Assembly (NCBI GenBank): GCA_013215445.1
Contig: JABSRA010000035.1
Coordinates: 1-47,277 of the forward strand
Reading direction: 5' to 3'
DNA: 47,277 nucleotides
Origin: Oceanospirillaceae bacterium
Lineage (GTDB): Bacteria; Pseudomonadota; Gammaproteobacteria; Pseudomonadales; Balneatricaceae
Below the pieces are notes generated by a model, which was not told where the DNA came from, did not search any database, and saw nothing but the letters and a program-made list of their open reading frames with translations. Every line of letters begins with the position of its first letter. The stretch's first letter is position 1. The position numbers and the translations under genes are program-made. Of this stretch, positions 9,681-18,819 are shown in pieces.

Positions 9681-9773
9681 GGTTTATCAGAACGATACCA
9701 GCTTAAATTTGGCTGTAACAAGCAGCTGAATGAAAAACGACGATCGAATCGCTAATTTAATCGAGATTTAGCA

Positions 9774-11276
9774 ATGGCAAAAGAAAAATACAAAGATTTA
9801 CGGGATTTCATGGCGATGTTGGAAGCGCGTGGTGAATTGGTGCGCATCAAGCAGGAAATAGACCCTCATCTAGAGATGACCGAAATCAGTGATCGCACCT
9901 TAAAAGCGGGTGGTCCAGCGCTACTTTTTGAAAACCCCAAAGGTTACGATTATCCGGTGTTGACCAACTTGTTTGGCACCCCTGAACGGGTCGCACTGGG
10001 TATGGGACAACGCGATGTGACTGAACTTCGCGAAGTAGGTAAGGTCTTGGCGGCGCTTAAAGAACCAGAGCCACCTAAGGGTTTTCGCGATGCATGGGAT
10101 AAACTACCGATCTACAAGCAAGTGCTGCATATGGGGCCAAAGTTAGTTAAAAAAGCCCCCTGCCAAGAATTCGTGATACAGGGTGACGCGGTGGATTTAA
10201 CCAAATTACCGATTCAAACCTGCTGGCCAGGCGATGCGGGGCCATTGATAACTTGGCCATTGGTGATCACCCGTGGTCCGCACAAAGAGCGACAAAACCT
10301 AGGTATTTATCGACAGCAGTTAATAGGTAAGAATAAACTGATCATGCGCTGGTTGTCGCATCGAGGCGGCGCGTTAGATTTTCGCGAGTGGCAGGCATTA
10401 AACCCCGGTAAACCCTACCCGGTCGCCGTGGCCTTAGGTGCTGATCCAGCTACTATCTTAGGTGCTGTCACGCCTGTGCCAGATACACTATCGGAGTATG
10501 CGTTTGCCGGATTGTTACGCGGTGCTAAGACCGAAGTGGTCAACTGCTTGACCAGTGACCTACAAGTCCCCGCCAGTGCTGAGTTTATATTAGAAGGTTT
10601 CATTTATCCCGATGAAATGGCCGAGGAAGGGCCTTTCGGTGATCATACTGGTTATTACAACGAAGTTGATAAGTTTCCAGTGTTTACGGTAGAGACCATC
10701 ACCCATCGTGAAAATCCTATCTATCACAGCACCTATACCGGTAGACCACCGGATGAGCCGGCAATTTTAGGGGTGGCTCTCAATGAAGTTTTCGTGCCAA
10801 TTTTACAAAAGCAATTTCCTGAGATTGTCGACTTTTACCTACCCCCTGAAGGTTGTTCATACCGGATGGCGATAGTGACCATTAAAAAACAATACCCAGG
10901 ACATGCCAAGCGCATAATGTTGGGTGTGTGGTCATTCTTACGCCAGTTTATGTACACCAAATTTGTGATCGTCTGTGATGATGATATCAATGCACGAGAT
11001 TGGAAAGACGTGATTTGGGCTATTACCACTCGCATGGATCCCTCACGAGACACCGTATTGATTGACAATACCCCGATCGATTACTTAGATTTTGCCTCAC
11101 CAGTATCTGGGTTAGGTTCTAAAATGGGCATGGATGCCACCAATAAGTGGCCCGGTGAGACTACGCGTGAATGGGGCGAACCGATAGTGATGGATAAAGA
11201 AGTCACCCAGCGTATCGATGACATTTGGGAAACGCTCGGCATAGGCAGCTCTGGAGAAGTTACGGACAGCCCGTAG
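9774..11276 (+). CDS. ubiD: 4-hydroxy-3-polyprenylbenzoate decarboxylase UbiD
   Basis: Prenylated-FMN-dependent decarboxylase of ubiquinone synthesis; its cofactor is made by UbiX, which is not in this window. The 500-residue protein matches E. coli UbiD (497) along its length, starting [18 protein letters not shown]. Family segments visible include [17 protein letters not shown], the [11 protein letters not shown] loop near residue 285 and [13 protein letters not shown] near the C terminus. fre follows, as in E. coli. Confidence 0.95.
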   Translation: MAKEKYKDLRDFMAMLEARGELVRIKQEIDPHLEMTEISDRTLKAGGPALLFENPKGYDYPVLTNLFGTPERVALGMGQRDVTELREVGKVLAALKEPEPPKGFRDAWDKLPIYKQVLHMGPKLVKKAPCQEFVIQGDAVDLTKLPIQTCWPGDAGPLITWPLVITRGPHKERQNLGIYRQQLIGKNKLIMRWLSHRGGALDFREWQALNPGKPYPVAVALGADPATILGAVTPVPDTLSEYAFAGLLRGAKTEVVNCLTSDLQVPASAEFILEGFIYPDEMAEEGPFGDHTGYYNEVDKFPVFTVETITHRENPIYHSTYTGRPPDEPAILGVALNEVFVPILQKQFPEIVDFYLPPEGCSYRMAIVTIKKQYPGHAKRIMLGVWSFLRQFMYTKFVIVCDDDINARDWKDVIWAITTRMDPSRDTVLIDNTPIDYLDFASPVSGLGSKMGMDATNKWPGETTREWGEPIVMDKEVTQRIDDIWETLGIGSSGEVTDSP

Positions 11277-11475
11277 CGATTTATTCAGAACTTCGATAAG
11301 GAAATTCTTGAATAATCATAGATTAAGCTATAATTTAAGCAAGATATCCGAGTATGTGTAGAGGAATTCCCCAGGATAAGCTAATGGTAACAATACCGGC
11401 ATTGGTATTGGATGTTTAAAATAAATGTTATCATTCAGCATGTTAAATGAGACTAAGGGCTCAGGAGAGAGAACA

Positions 11476-12216
11476 ATGAAAAAAATAATATGCAAGATTG
11501 AAAGTGTCGAAAAATTAAATCATGATGTCTACCAAGTAAAACTGTCAATGCCGGCGGAAGGCGATGTTATAACCTACCGTGCCGGTCAGTATTTAGATTT
11601 ATTTTTGCCCAGTGGAAAAAGTGCCTCCTTTTCAATCGGATCAGCACCTGAGGCTGGTTTGCAACTTGAGCTGCATATTAGGCATAATCCAGAAAGTGAG
11701 TTATCAAATGCTTTGATAGAGCATTTATTGGCAGAGCATACGATTGAAGCTGAAGTGGGTAAAGGTGATGCTTGTATCGTCGCCAATCAGCTCAATAGTG
11801 ATGATACGATCATTTTAGCGGCTGCCAGTACTGGGTTTTCCCAAGTGAAAAGTGTGGTAGAGCATCTATTGGCACAGGGCGCTAATAATCAGATACACAT
11901 ATACTGGGGCGTAAGAGTCGCCAGTGATCTGTATTGGACACTGCTGCCAGAGCAATGGGCAAGCGAACACGCTAACATTACCTTCCACCCAGTAATCAGC
12001 GATCCTACAGATGCCTGTGAGTGGACTGGGCGCATCGATTTACTGCCCGCCGCAGTACTGCACGATTTTAACAGCTTCGAAGGCGTTAAAATGTTAGCCA
12101 GTGGCTCGCCGGCGATGGTCTATGCATTGTTAGATGCCTGTGAGAGCAAGGGAATGACTGAGTCCCAGTTGGTTTCCGATGTATTAGCTTATGCACCGCG
12201 ACCGGCTAAAAGTTAG
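11476..12216 (+). CDS. fre: NAD(P)H-flavin reductase Fre-like protein
   Basis: Ferredoxin-reductase-fold protein of the Fre/LuxG/UbiB-reductase type that uses NAD(P)H to reduce free flavins. The flavin-binding barrel comes first (YRAGQYLDLFLPSGKSASFS), then the nucleotide domain with AASTGFSQVKS. I start it at the ATG at 11476 (246 residues), because AGGAG sits eight bases upstream and the protein then begins like E. coli Fre; a longer frame from 11425 lacks a ribosome binding site. Odd points: the usual RPFS flavin motif reads ASFS, and the usual GGTGFS reads AASTGFS. Position after ubiD supports fre. Confidence 0.8.
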   Translation: MKKIICKIESVEKLNHDVYQVKLSMPAEGDVITYRAGQYLDLFLPSGKSASFSIGSAPEAGLQLELHIRHNPESELSNALIEHLLAEHTIEAEVGKGDACIVANQLNSDDTIILAAASTGFSQVKSVVEHLLAQGANNQIHIYWGVRVASDLYWTLLPEQWASEHANITFHPVISDPTDACEWTGRIDLLPAAVLHDFNSFEGVKMLASGSPAMVYALLDACESKGMTESQLVSDVLAYAPRPAKS

Positions 12217-12250
12217 CAATTTAGGGGAATAACAAATTAGTAAGTTAATC

Positions 12251-12291
12251 AAGGCAGTGAGACGACATGATGTGGTTTAGCTGCCTTTTTT
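12251..12291 (+). terminator. Possible terminator after fre
   Basis: AAGGCAG at 12251-12257 pairs with CTGCCTT at 12281-12287, followed by T residues. The loop is long (23 bases), so the call is weak. Confidence 0.45.
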
Positions 12292-12310
12292 AATGGTGAG
12301 GGGTTATGCA

Positions 12311-12650
12311 ATGGACAGGGATAAGTCGCACCATATCAAAGGACAGCAATTGAGATTGCTCGCCATCAACATGCAGCTGCTATTGCCAGAAACTCTGGCC
12401 TTTAGCTAAGGATGCTTGGTTAATTAGTTTTGGATCGCTAGAGGACTATGGTGAAGCTGAAACCGCAGCTTGCCTCGTGGCTGGTATCAGTAATAGCGTG
12501 CAGTTATATCGCCTCTGGTATGAGGGGGAGATAATCGGCCAGTTTGAATTCCCCTCTAAGCGACTCTATTCGGGCAATCCATGCTTTATGCCAGCGGTAT
12601 TACGCTGGCATAGTTGTGCCGATCGATGGGAGGCTGAAAATCCTGGTTAG
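12311..12650 (+). pseudogene. Frame-disrupted small gene of unknown function
   Basis: An ATG at 12311 with GAGGGG seven bases upstream opens a frame that stops early at 12407-12409. Dropping one C of the CC near 12386 joins it to a second frame without stops. The joined product is about 112 residues and ends ...RWEAENPG at 12650. The joined reading contains MQLLLQKLWPLAKDAWLISF and a Trp/Leu-rich C-terminal half (VQLYRLWYEGEIIGQF). The total length minus one is a multiple of three, which fits a single-base insertion. I do not recognise the family. It could be a true pseudogene or a sequencing error. Confidence 0.5.
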
Positions 12651-12673
12651 CGGGCGCTGCTATTGAATCGCCA

Positions 12674-13615
12674 TTAAATCAATTTCGCCTCTCGCAGCGC
12701 GGTACCTATCGGAGTAACTTTAAATTCAGGTAAAACCCGCTTTAGTTTGTCCTCATTTAGATTTAATTCTTGTTCCCATAAATAGCGCATCTCCTTTAAC
12801 TCTCTAAAAAAAGGTACCACGGGCGCGAGCAAAGTAAATAACCACCAGGGAATATAGCTTATTTTGACTTTTTTGCCTGTTTCACGTTCTATCGTCTGAG
12901 CTATTTCTGTAAAGCTTATCTGGTAACCCGCGAAGTTAAAGTCATTGTATGCCTTTGGTAAACCCGCGTTTAAAATGCTAATACAGGCTTTCGCGACATC
13001 GGGTAAGTAGGCCCAGGTATGGGGGATGTCGCGCTTGGTGCCCGCGGATAACTTGTAGCTAGAGGAGCCCTTCTTGAGCATAAAATCCAGCCAGGTATTT
13101 TTGGCATTTTTGCCAATAAAATCTCCCGCTCTGATGATCAGGATTTTAGCCCCATTGTCACTGGCTTGTTTAAGACGCAGCTCCATTGCCTGCCTTATTT
13201 TGCCTTTTCTGCTCACTGGCTGATGAGCGATGCCCTCGTTAAAAATTTGTCTATAAGCCGGGTTGTGAATATAGACATTACCCGGGAAAATTAACGTCAT
13301 ATGGTTCTTTTCACATAAGCGAGCACTCACTTCTAAGGTGCTGATAGATTTTTGTTGCCACTGTGCATAGGGCATATTGATAGCGTATACCAAGATTTCA
13401 CAGCCATGGGCTGCTTGTGTGACATCTAAAACGTTCGCGGCATCCCCTTTGATCACAGTAATGTCGATACCTATTAGGCTTTCATTAAGTTGCGTAGGTT
13501 CTCTCACCAGGCATGTTACTTGATAACCGTTACTGAGAAGCTCGTGCACCATGTGGCCGCCAAAGCCACCGTTAGCCCCGAGTACTAAAACTGTTTGCTG
13601 ACGTGCAGTTTTCAA
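12674..13615 (-). CDS. NAD(P)-dependent epimerase/reductase-like protein (atypical extended SDR)
   Basis: A Rossmann-fold protein with GANGGFGG at about residues 13-20 and an acidic residue ending beta strand 2-3 (VIKGDAANVLDV). The segment FPGNVYIHNPAYRQIFNEG is typical of extended SDR/NAD-epimerase proteins. The start is TTG at 13615, with GAGG eight bases upstream and an in-frame stop just before it, so no other upstream start is possible. The product has 313 residues. The substrate is unknown. It is divergent from a LysR gene 160 bases away, which may regulate it. Confidence 0.7.
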   Translation of the reverse strand: MKTARQQTVLVLGANGGFGGHMVHELLSNGYQVTCLVREPTQLNESLIGIDITVIKGDAANVLDVTQAAHGCEILVYAINMPYAQWQQKSISTLEVSARLCEKNHMTLIFPGNVYIHNPAYRQIFNEGIAHQPVSRKGKIRQAMELRLKQASDNGAKILIIRAGDFIGKNAKNTWLDFMLKKGSSSYKLSAGTKRDIPHTWAYLPDVAKACISILNAGLPKAYNDFNFAGYQISFTEIAQTIERETGKKVKISYIPWWLFTLLAPVVPFFRELKEMRYLWEQELNLNEDKLKRVLPEFKVTPIGTALREAKLI

Positions 13616-13775
13616 TTAAAATCCCTCATTGTATTGTTCTGAATAGGTAAGCCCCAGCGTAGTAACAGGGTGTTGCATACAATCTTCGGCTTAGGTTGTG
13701 TAACGTTGATGAGAGGATTATAGTTATTCTAATTTGATTGATATATGAGCAAAAAGCGACAGTGGGTATGCATTA

Positions 13776-14699
13776 ATGAATAGTAAAGACGGTTTTAAGG
13801 GCTTGCAAGATTGGAACTTAGTCAGAGCGTTTATCTTCGTGGCGGAGCAAGGTAGCTTGTCTGCAGCGGCGCGCAAGATGAATATTAGTCAGCCAACCCT
13901 CGGTCGGCAGATCCAACAGCTAGAGAAAAGCACCGGACTTAATCTGTTTCGCAGAAGTACGCAGGGGCTTGAAATCACTGCTGAAGGGCGTGAACTTATG
14001 TCTTCAGCCAAACAGGCGATGGCTGGCATGGAAGCCTTTCAGCGACAGGTAGTTGGGCACTCGGATCAACTGGTCGGAGATATACGTATCAGTGTCAATG
14101 AAATATTTGGCGTTTATATGATGCCCAGAGTGATCGCAGAGTTTCAGTGCTTGCACCCCCAAGTACAGATTGAAATGGTGATTACCAATCAAACCAGTAG
14201 TTTGAGCAAACGCGACGCCGATCTCGCTTTACGCATGTTCAAACCGACCCAGCCAAATTTAGTGGCTAGGCGCTTACCCGATTTACAGCTTGGCTTCTTT
14301 GCGCATAATCGTTACCTTAAAAAAAATGGCACGCCTCAAAGCCCCAAAGACTTTATCTCTCATAAAATCATTGGCTTTGATCTGGGTAACCAGTTCCTTG
14401 AGGGCGCTGAAAAAATGGGTTGGTCCATGACAGCAAAACATTTCAGCGTGCGCACCGACAGTTTAATTGCCCATTTGGCGTTGTTAAGAGCTGCAGCTGG
14501 TATTGTCAGTACCCATGTGGGCTTAATCAGAAATGAGCCCGAGATTACGCAAATAATGCATGACATTAAAATACCCGATCTAGAGCTGTGGGTGGTCTGC
14601 CATCAAGACGTACAGTTCAATCGGCGCATTAAAACCTTTATGGATTTTTTAATTACTGCATTTGCCGATGATCCATACTCCTACATGGAGGGCTATTAG
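13776..14699 (+). CDS. LysR-family transcriptional regulator
   Basis: The N-terminal winged helix-turn-helix covers about residues 12-75, with the core GSLSAAARKMNISQPTLGRQ and LFRR just after. The rest is a LysR substrate-binding domain starting near IRISVNEIFGVYMMPRV. It has 307 residues, the usual size. It faces away from the SDR-type gene at 12674-13615; LysR regulators commonly control such a divergent neighbour, and the 160-base gap would hold both promoters. The effector cannot be told from the sequence. Confidence 0.9.
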   Translation: MNSKDGFKGLQDWNLVRAFIFVAEQGSLSAAARKMNISQPTLGRQIQQLEKSTGLNLFRRSTQGLEITAEGRELMSSAKQAMAGMEAFQRQVVGHSDQLVGDIRISVNEIFGVYMMPRVIAEFQCLHPQVQIEMVITNQTSSLSKRDADLALRMFKPTQPNLVARRLPDLQLGFFAHNRYLKKNGTPQSPKDFISHKIIGFDLGNQFLEGAEKMGWSMTAKHFSVRTDSLIAHLALLRAAAGIVSTHVGLIRNEPEITQIMHDIKIPDLELWVVCHQDVQFNRRIKTFMDFLITAFADDPYSYMEGY

Positions 14700-14731
14700 T
14701 GGGAGACTGAAGACTTGATTAGGTGCAAGCT

Positions 14732-14774
14732 ACGACGACAATGAGGGATTAACCCAGCTATCATTAGTCGTCGT
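14732..14774. terminator. Hairpin between convergent lysR and pyrC'
   Basis: ACGACGACAATGA pairs with TCATT-A-GTCGTCGT (one bulged A). A second stem AACAGT/ACTGTT with inner GGA/TCC lies at 14802-14826. Both sit between convergent genes and may end transcripts, but neither has a T tract. Confidence 0.4.
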
Positions 14775-14860
14775 CACTACTTTATTCACTAATCCCGACT
14801 AAACAGTGATGGATTAATCCACTGTTGTTAGCGTCTGCTATTTTGCGGCACTGTGCCTCT

Positions 14861-16138
14861 TTACTGTGCCGTGCTATAGACTAATTCACCCGCTAACAAG
14901 GTGTGTATGACTTTCCCCTTGAGTTCAGAGCCCAAGTACACAGAATTTTTACCCGCTGAAACCAGCGAGTCTTCGGTGACTAACCAAGTGGCTTGCGGAT
15001 CAAAGATAGTGATGTCGGCGGTGGCTCCCACCTCGAGAGATCCAGCATTAATGCCCAGTATCTCAGCCGGTGCGCAAGTGAACTTCTCTATCAGTTGATT
15101 GATATTGATCAATCCTTGTTCTACTAGTAGCAACCCCAGTGGCAGTAAGGTTTCGAGGGTTGACATGCCCGCTTCAGTCGAGGCGAAAGGGGCGTGTTTG
15201 GCAGCAGCTTCGTGGGGTTGGTGATCTGAGCAGATCGCCTGTATATCGTCGGTAACCAGTGCGTTTAATAATCCTGCGCGATCTAACTGACTGCGCAGTG
15301 GTGGCTGTACGTGGAACATACTGTTAAAGCCACGGGTATTCTCGTCGGTAAAAAATAAGTGGTGGATAGCGACATCTGCAGTGACTTTTAAACCATTGTT
15401 TCTGGCCATGTTGATTAAACCAATTGAGCGCTGGCAGCTGATCTGACCAAAGTGAGCGCGCACTCCCGCTTGCTCGATAAGTAGCAGTGCGCGGGCAACT
15501 TCGACAGTTTCTGCGGACTCGGGGATACCCACTAGACCCATATCAGAGGAGGTTGCACCCTCGTGCATGACTCCATTTGCCACTAAGCTGTTGTCTTGGG
15601 GGTTAAAGATCACTAAAAAATCATGGGTGGCGGCGTATTCAAGGCAGCGCAGTAGTGCCTGAGAGTCTGCAATAGTCTGACGGCTATTTGAGAACGCGAT
15701 ACAACCAGATTGGCGCAGGGACGCCATGGGTGCTAACTGGTCGCCTTTAAGGGCTAGAGTTAGGGCGCCGACCGGTAAAACTCTAGCCTTTGCCGCCGCA
15801 TTGGCACGATCTTGAATCAATTCAGCGACCGCGGTGCTATCGATGACGGGCTGGGTCGTTGGTGGACAGACCAAGGTGGTAATGCCCGCCGCTGCCGCTG
15901 CCGCGGTTTCACTGGCGATAGTGGCTTTTTGAGTGAAGCCCGGTTCTCTCAAGTGTACGCTTAAATCGATGATGCCTGGGCAGACGATCTGATCAGTGGC
16001 ATTGATGGTTTGGGTAATGGTTGCCGCTTCCGGCAGATTGCCGATGGCGACCACTTTGCCGCTATCAATATAGAGATCGGTGATGGTATCAATGTGATTA
16101 GCCGGGTCGATTAGGCGTCCATTTTCAATTTTAATCAT
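14861..16138 (-). CDS. pyrC': Dihydroorotase-like protein PyrC' (probably non-catalytic partner of PyrB)
   Basis: Amidohydrolase-superfamily protein of 425 residues, homologous to type I dihydroorotases but lacking metal ligands. The DxHxHxR motif reads DLSVHLR (residues 58-64), with Ser in place of the first His. The FSDDG carbamylated-Lys-region signature reads FSNSR. The later H-x-E-D is NPQD and the HxS motif is GQIS. The SDHQPHE segment is kept. In Pseudomonas such an inactive PyrC' is needed for assembly of the aspartate transcarbamoylase dodecamer with PyrB. It starts nine bases after pyrB ends, matching that role. A true PyrC should exist elsewhere in the genome. Confidence 0.87.
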   Translation of the reverse strand: MIKIENGRLIDPANHIDTITDLYIDSGKVVAIGNLPEAATITQTINATDQIVCPGIIDLSVHLREPGFTQKATIASETAAAAAAGITTLVCPPTTQPVIDSTAVAELIQDRANAAAKARVLPVGALTLALKGDQLAPMASLRQSGCIAFSNSRQTIADSQALLRCLEYAATHDFLVIFNPQDNSLVANGVMHEGATSSDMGLVGIPESAETVEVARALLLIEQAGVRAHFGQISCQRSIGLINMARNNGLKVTADVAIHHLFFTDENTRGFNSMFHVQPPLRSQLDRAGLLNALVTDDIQAICSDHQPHEAAAKHAPFASTEAGMSTLETLLPLGLLLVEQGLININQLIEKFTCAPAEILGINAGSLEVGATADITIFDPQATWLVTEDSLVSAGKNSVYLGSELKGKVIHTLLAGELVYSTAQ

Positions 16139-16147
16139 AATATGCCT

Positions 16148-17140
16148 TTAGCTACCTGAAATTCGTGACGTTAATTGACCGGAGATCGCCATCGACATCA
16201 CTGCCATGCGCACTGCAATACCGTTAGTGACCTGCTGTAAAATGGTCGATTGCGGGCCATCTGCGACCGCAGACTCTATTTCAACACCACGGTTGATGGG
16301 GCCTGGGTGCATCACAATAGCGTCGGGTTTAGCCAGTTTTAGACGCTCGCTATTGAGGCCGTAAAGGTTGAAAAATTCTGCTTCGCTCGGTAGTAACGCG
16401 CTGTTCATGCGCTCTTTTTGCAGGCGTAACATGCTGACCACATCACAGTCTTTAATACCTTGATTGAAGTCGGTGTACACTTTAACTCCCATCATTTCTA
16501 TATCTTTGGGCAGTAGCGTTTTGGGTGCAATAACGCGTATCTCGGCGACGCCTAAAGTGCGCAGTGCATGAATTTTCGAGCGGGCGACGCGCGAGTGTAA
16601 AATATCACCGACGATCGCGATCACCAAACCTTCAAACTGACCTTTACAGCGTCGGATAGTCAGCATATCAAGCATGGCTTGAGTGGGGTGGGCATGGCGT
16701 CCATCACCTGCATTTATTACGGCGATATTAGGGGTGACTTGATTGGCGATAAAATGTGCGGCACCGCTATCCGGGTGGCGCACTATAAACATGTCGGCGT
16801 GCATGGCCTCAAGTGTCATCAATGTGTCTTTTAAAGACTCACCCTTGGATGCTGAAGAGGTACTGATGTTGAGGTTAAGTACATCTGCTGACAGCCTTTT
16901 AGCGGCGAGTTCGAAGGTGCTCGAAGTACGTGTGCTGGGCTCAAAAAATAAATTGACAATAGTTTTGCCTCGCAGCAGTGGCACTTTTTTTACTTGCTGC
17001 GAGCTCATGTCCAGAAAAGAGTCAGCGGTATCGAGTATCTCATTGAGAATGTTGATGGGTAGGTCTTGGGTGGTCAAAAAATGTTTTAGCTGACCGTCTT
17101 GATTGAGCTGGCTGCTATTGTGGTCAATGGATTCGATCAT
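16148..17140 (-). CDS. pyrB: Aspartate carbamoyltransferase catalytic chain
   Basis: Condenses carbamoyl phosphate and aspartate in pyrimidine synthesis. The carbamoyl phosphate motif FEPSTRTS is at residues 66-73. The HPTQAMLD segment and the aspartate-side MLRLQKERM are present. It has 330 residues, with an N-terminal extension of about 20 residues typical of the Pseudomonas type, in which it pairs with PyrC' instead of a PyrI regulatory chain. It sits between pyrR and pyrC' with small gaps, so an operon is likely. Confidence 0.96.
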   Translation of the reverse strand: MIESIDHNSSQLNQDGQLKHFLTTQDLPINILNEILDTADSFLDMSSQQVKKVPLLRGKTIVNLFFEPSTRTSSTFELAAKRLSADVLNLNISTSSASKGESLKDTLMTLEAMHADMFIVRHPDSGAAHFIANQVTPNIAVINAGDGRHAHPTQAMLDMLTIRRCKGQFEGLVIAIVGDILHSRVARSKIHALRTLGVAEIRVIAPKTLLPKDIEMMGVKVYTDFNQGIKDCDVVSMLRLQKERMNSALLPSEAEFFNLYGLNSERLKLAKPDAIVMHPGPINRGVEIESAVADGPQSTILQQVTNGIAVRMAVMSMAISGQLTSRISGS

Positions 17141-17154
17141 GGTATCTCCGAGCG

Positions 17155-17661
17155 TTAGCGCAAACTGATTTCAAGCGATAGTGGCTCTGGGCCGATTAAT
17201 TTTATGTGCTGATCAGGGGCGAGGTTCAAGTTACTGCCAATGATATCTGCGCTAATTGGCAACTCTCTGCAGCCCAGGTCAATCAGTGCCACCAGACTGA
17301 CCGAGGCGGGACGGCCGTAATCGAATAATTCATTCAGTGCAGCGCGGATGGTGCGGCCAGATTTAATCACATCGTCGATCAATATGATGTGTCTGTCCTG
17401 GGTTGAACTTGGCAGTTTAGAGGGCTGTACTTTTGGGTCTAAGCCAATGCGAGTGAAGTCATCGCGATAAAAGCTGATATCCAAAGTGCCCAACGGCTCA
17501 CTGATGGCAAGGTTGTTATGCAATTGTTCTGCAATCCAAATCCCGCCGGAGCGGATACCAATAAAGAGTGGGTCTTGCAGATTTTTCTCGCTGATTAATT
17601 TACGTAGTGATTCAGTCATCTGCATCAGTAAGAAATCGACGTTATGATGGGTTGGTGACAT
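17155..17661 (-). CDS. pyrR: PyrR: uracil phosphoribosyltransferase / pyrimidine operon regulator
   Basis: Phosphoribosyltransferase-fold protein with the PRPP loop [16 protein letters not shown] at residues 91-106. The earlier [12 protein letters not shown] and SFYRDDF segments are typical of PyrR. I start it at the ATG at 17661, giving 168 residues and an N terminus ([15 protein letters not shown]) like Pseudomonas PyrR; the open frame continues far upstream only as a shadow of ruvX. It overlaps the end of ruvX by 20 bases, pointing to translational coupling. In Gram-negatives its role is UMP formation and possible pyr control. Confidence 0.91.
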   Translation of the reverse strand: MSPTHHNVDFLLMQMTESLRKLISEKNLQDPLFIGIRSGGIWIAEQLHNNLAISEPLGTLDISFYRDDFTRIGLDPKVQPSKLPSSTQDRHIILIDDVIKSGRTIRAALNELFDYGRPASVSLVALIDLGCRELPISADIIGSNLNLAPDQHIKLIGPEPLSLEISLR

Positions 17662-18118
17662 AGTGATCTTCCAAACGGCTGTGGCTGGGTATGCGTATTT
17701 CTGAGTTAAACCAGCTCTGTAAAATGAGTTGAGCGGCGATTCCGTCGACAGATTCTTCCCGAAAATTATTAGAACCGCCGCGGGCATAGTGAATTTCTTT
17801 CGCCTCAATGGTCGAAAGTCGCTCGTCAATAATATAACAGGGCAATTGATAGCGATCTTGAATGCGATTGGCAAAGCGACGTGCCCGGTAAGACATTTCG
17901 CTGATACTGCTGTCCATGTTGAGAGGGATACCCACCACCAGAATATCGGGCCGCCACTCTTCGAATAAGCGGTCAAGCTGTTGCCAATTGGGTGTGCCGT
18001 CGGTGGCTTTTATAGGGGGCAACTCGGTGGTGGTTGAGGTTAAGCTTTGGCCACTAGCGACACCGATACGCTTAGTGCCAAAATCAAAACCGAGCACTTG
18101 CTGTGATTGTTTTGTCAT
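17642..18118 (-). CDS. ruvX: Putative pre-16S rRNA nuclease / Holliday junction resolvase RuvX (YqgF)
   Basis: RNase H-fold protein of the YqgF family, implicated in 16S rRNA 5' maturation and once proposed as a resolvase. The N-terminal GFDFGTKRIGVA (residues 10-21) carries the first catalytic Asp; DERLSTIEA carries the mid-protein acidic residue and DGIAAQLILQ the C-terminal one. I choose the ATG at 18118 (158 residues) because the family starts just before this strand; an upstream GTG at 18166 is possible but its ribosome binding site spacing is poor. It overlaps pyrR by 20 bases and follows yqgE. Confidence 0.9.
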   Translation of the reverse strand: MTKQSQQVLGFDFGTKRIGVASGQSLTSTTTELPPIKATDGTPNWQQLDRLFEEWRPDILVVGIPLNMDSSISEMSYRARRFANRIQDRYQLPCYIIDERLSTIEAKEIHYARGGSNNFREESVDGIAAQLILQSWFNSEIRIPSHSRLEDHYVTNPS

Positions 18119-18178
18119 CAGTGAAATGTCTGTTAGCAGTGAGTGAATGTTTAGCGGGAATATCACCCTGTAAGAGCG

Positions 18179-18748
18179 TTATGCCTTGCCCCTAATCGTG
18201 GTTAGTGATGATAAATTAACCCCCATAGAAGATGCAGCCGCCTGCATTTTATCCCCGGCGGCGACCTCGAATATTATAGCTAAAGTCGCCGGACAATTTA
18301 ACCACAGATTGTCAATAATCTCAGTCTCTAGCTCACCTGGGCCCCAGCCAATATAACCCAATGCTATATGAGAAGAAGTGGGGCCTTTGCCCAGTGCCAG
18401 TGCCTCTAGTATATCGACTGAAGAGGTGAGGCTTAACTCATCACTGAGTTGATAACTCGAGAGCCAGTTGTCCTCACTATTATGTGGATGCAAGATGAAG
18501 CCACGGTCGTCTTGCACATCACCACCACGATAGACGGGTTGATTTAAAACCTGTTGATTAGTGTCGATGTTGAGATGAGCTAACATGGTGGTTAAATCCA
18601 TGTGGTACTCTTGGTTAATGATAATGCCCATGGACCCATATTCACCTTGGTGACAAATATAGACCAGCGAGTTTTGGTATTCACTAGCACCGAATACAGG
18701 CATTGCAATCAGAAAGTCGTTTTTTAAGCTACCGCTTGGTATATTCAT
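18179..18748 (-). CDS. yqgE: YqgE/AlgH family protein (UPF0301)
   Basis: Member of the widespread YqgE/AlgH family, whose biochemical role is not settled; in Pseudomonas it was linked to alginate control. The N-terminal FLIAMPVFGASEYQNSLVYI and later GYIGWGPGELETEI are diagnostic. It has 189 residues. It lies between the tonB-like gene and ruvX, as in Pseudomonas, and is likely co-transcribed with ruvX-pyrRB-pyrC'. Confidence 0.92.
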   Translation of the reverse strand: MNIPSGSLKNDFLIAMPVFGASEYQNSLVYICHQGEYGSMGIIINQEYHMDLTTMLAHLNIDTNQQVLNQPVYRGGDVQDDRGFILHPHNSEDNWLSSYQLSDELSLTSSVDILEALALGKGPTSSHIALGYIGWGPGELETEIIDNLWLNCPATLAIIFEVAAGDKMQAAASSMGVNLSSLTTIRGKA

Positions 18749-18819
18749 TCTGTCTCGCTAAAATATTATTCTGTGAAAAATTATATTCCCTAGCCTTTGC
18801 CCAACCCATACCTTTAGGT

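Noticed and set aside
17662..17976. Upstream extension of the pyrR reading frame by about 105 codons
   Set aside because: It is the antiparallel-frame shadow of ruvX, lacks PyrR similarity, and PyrR homologues start at the equivalent of 17661.
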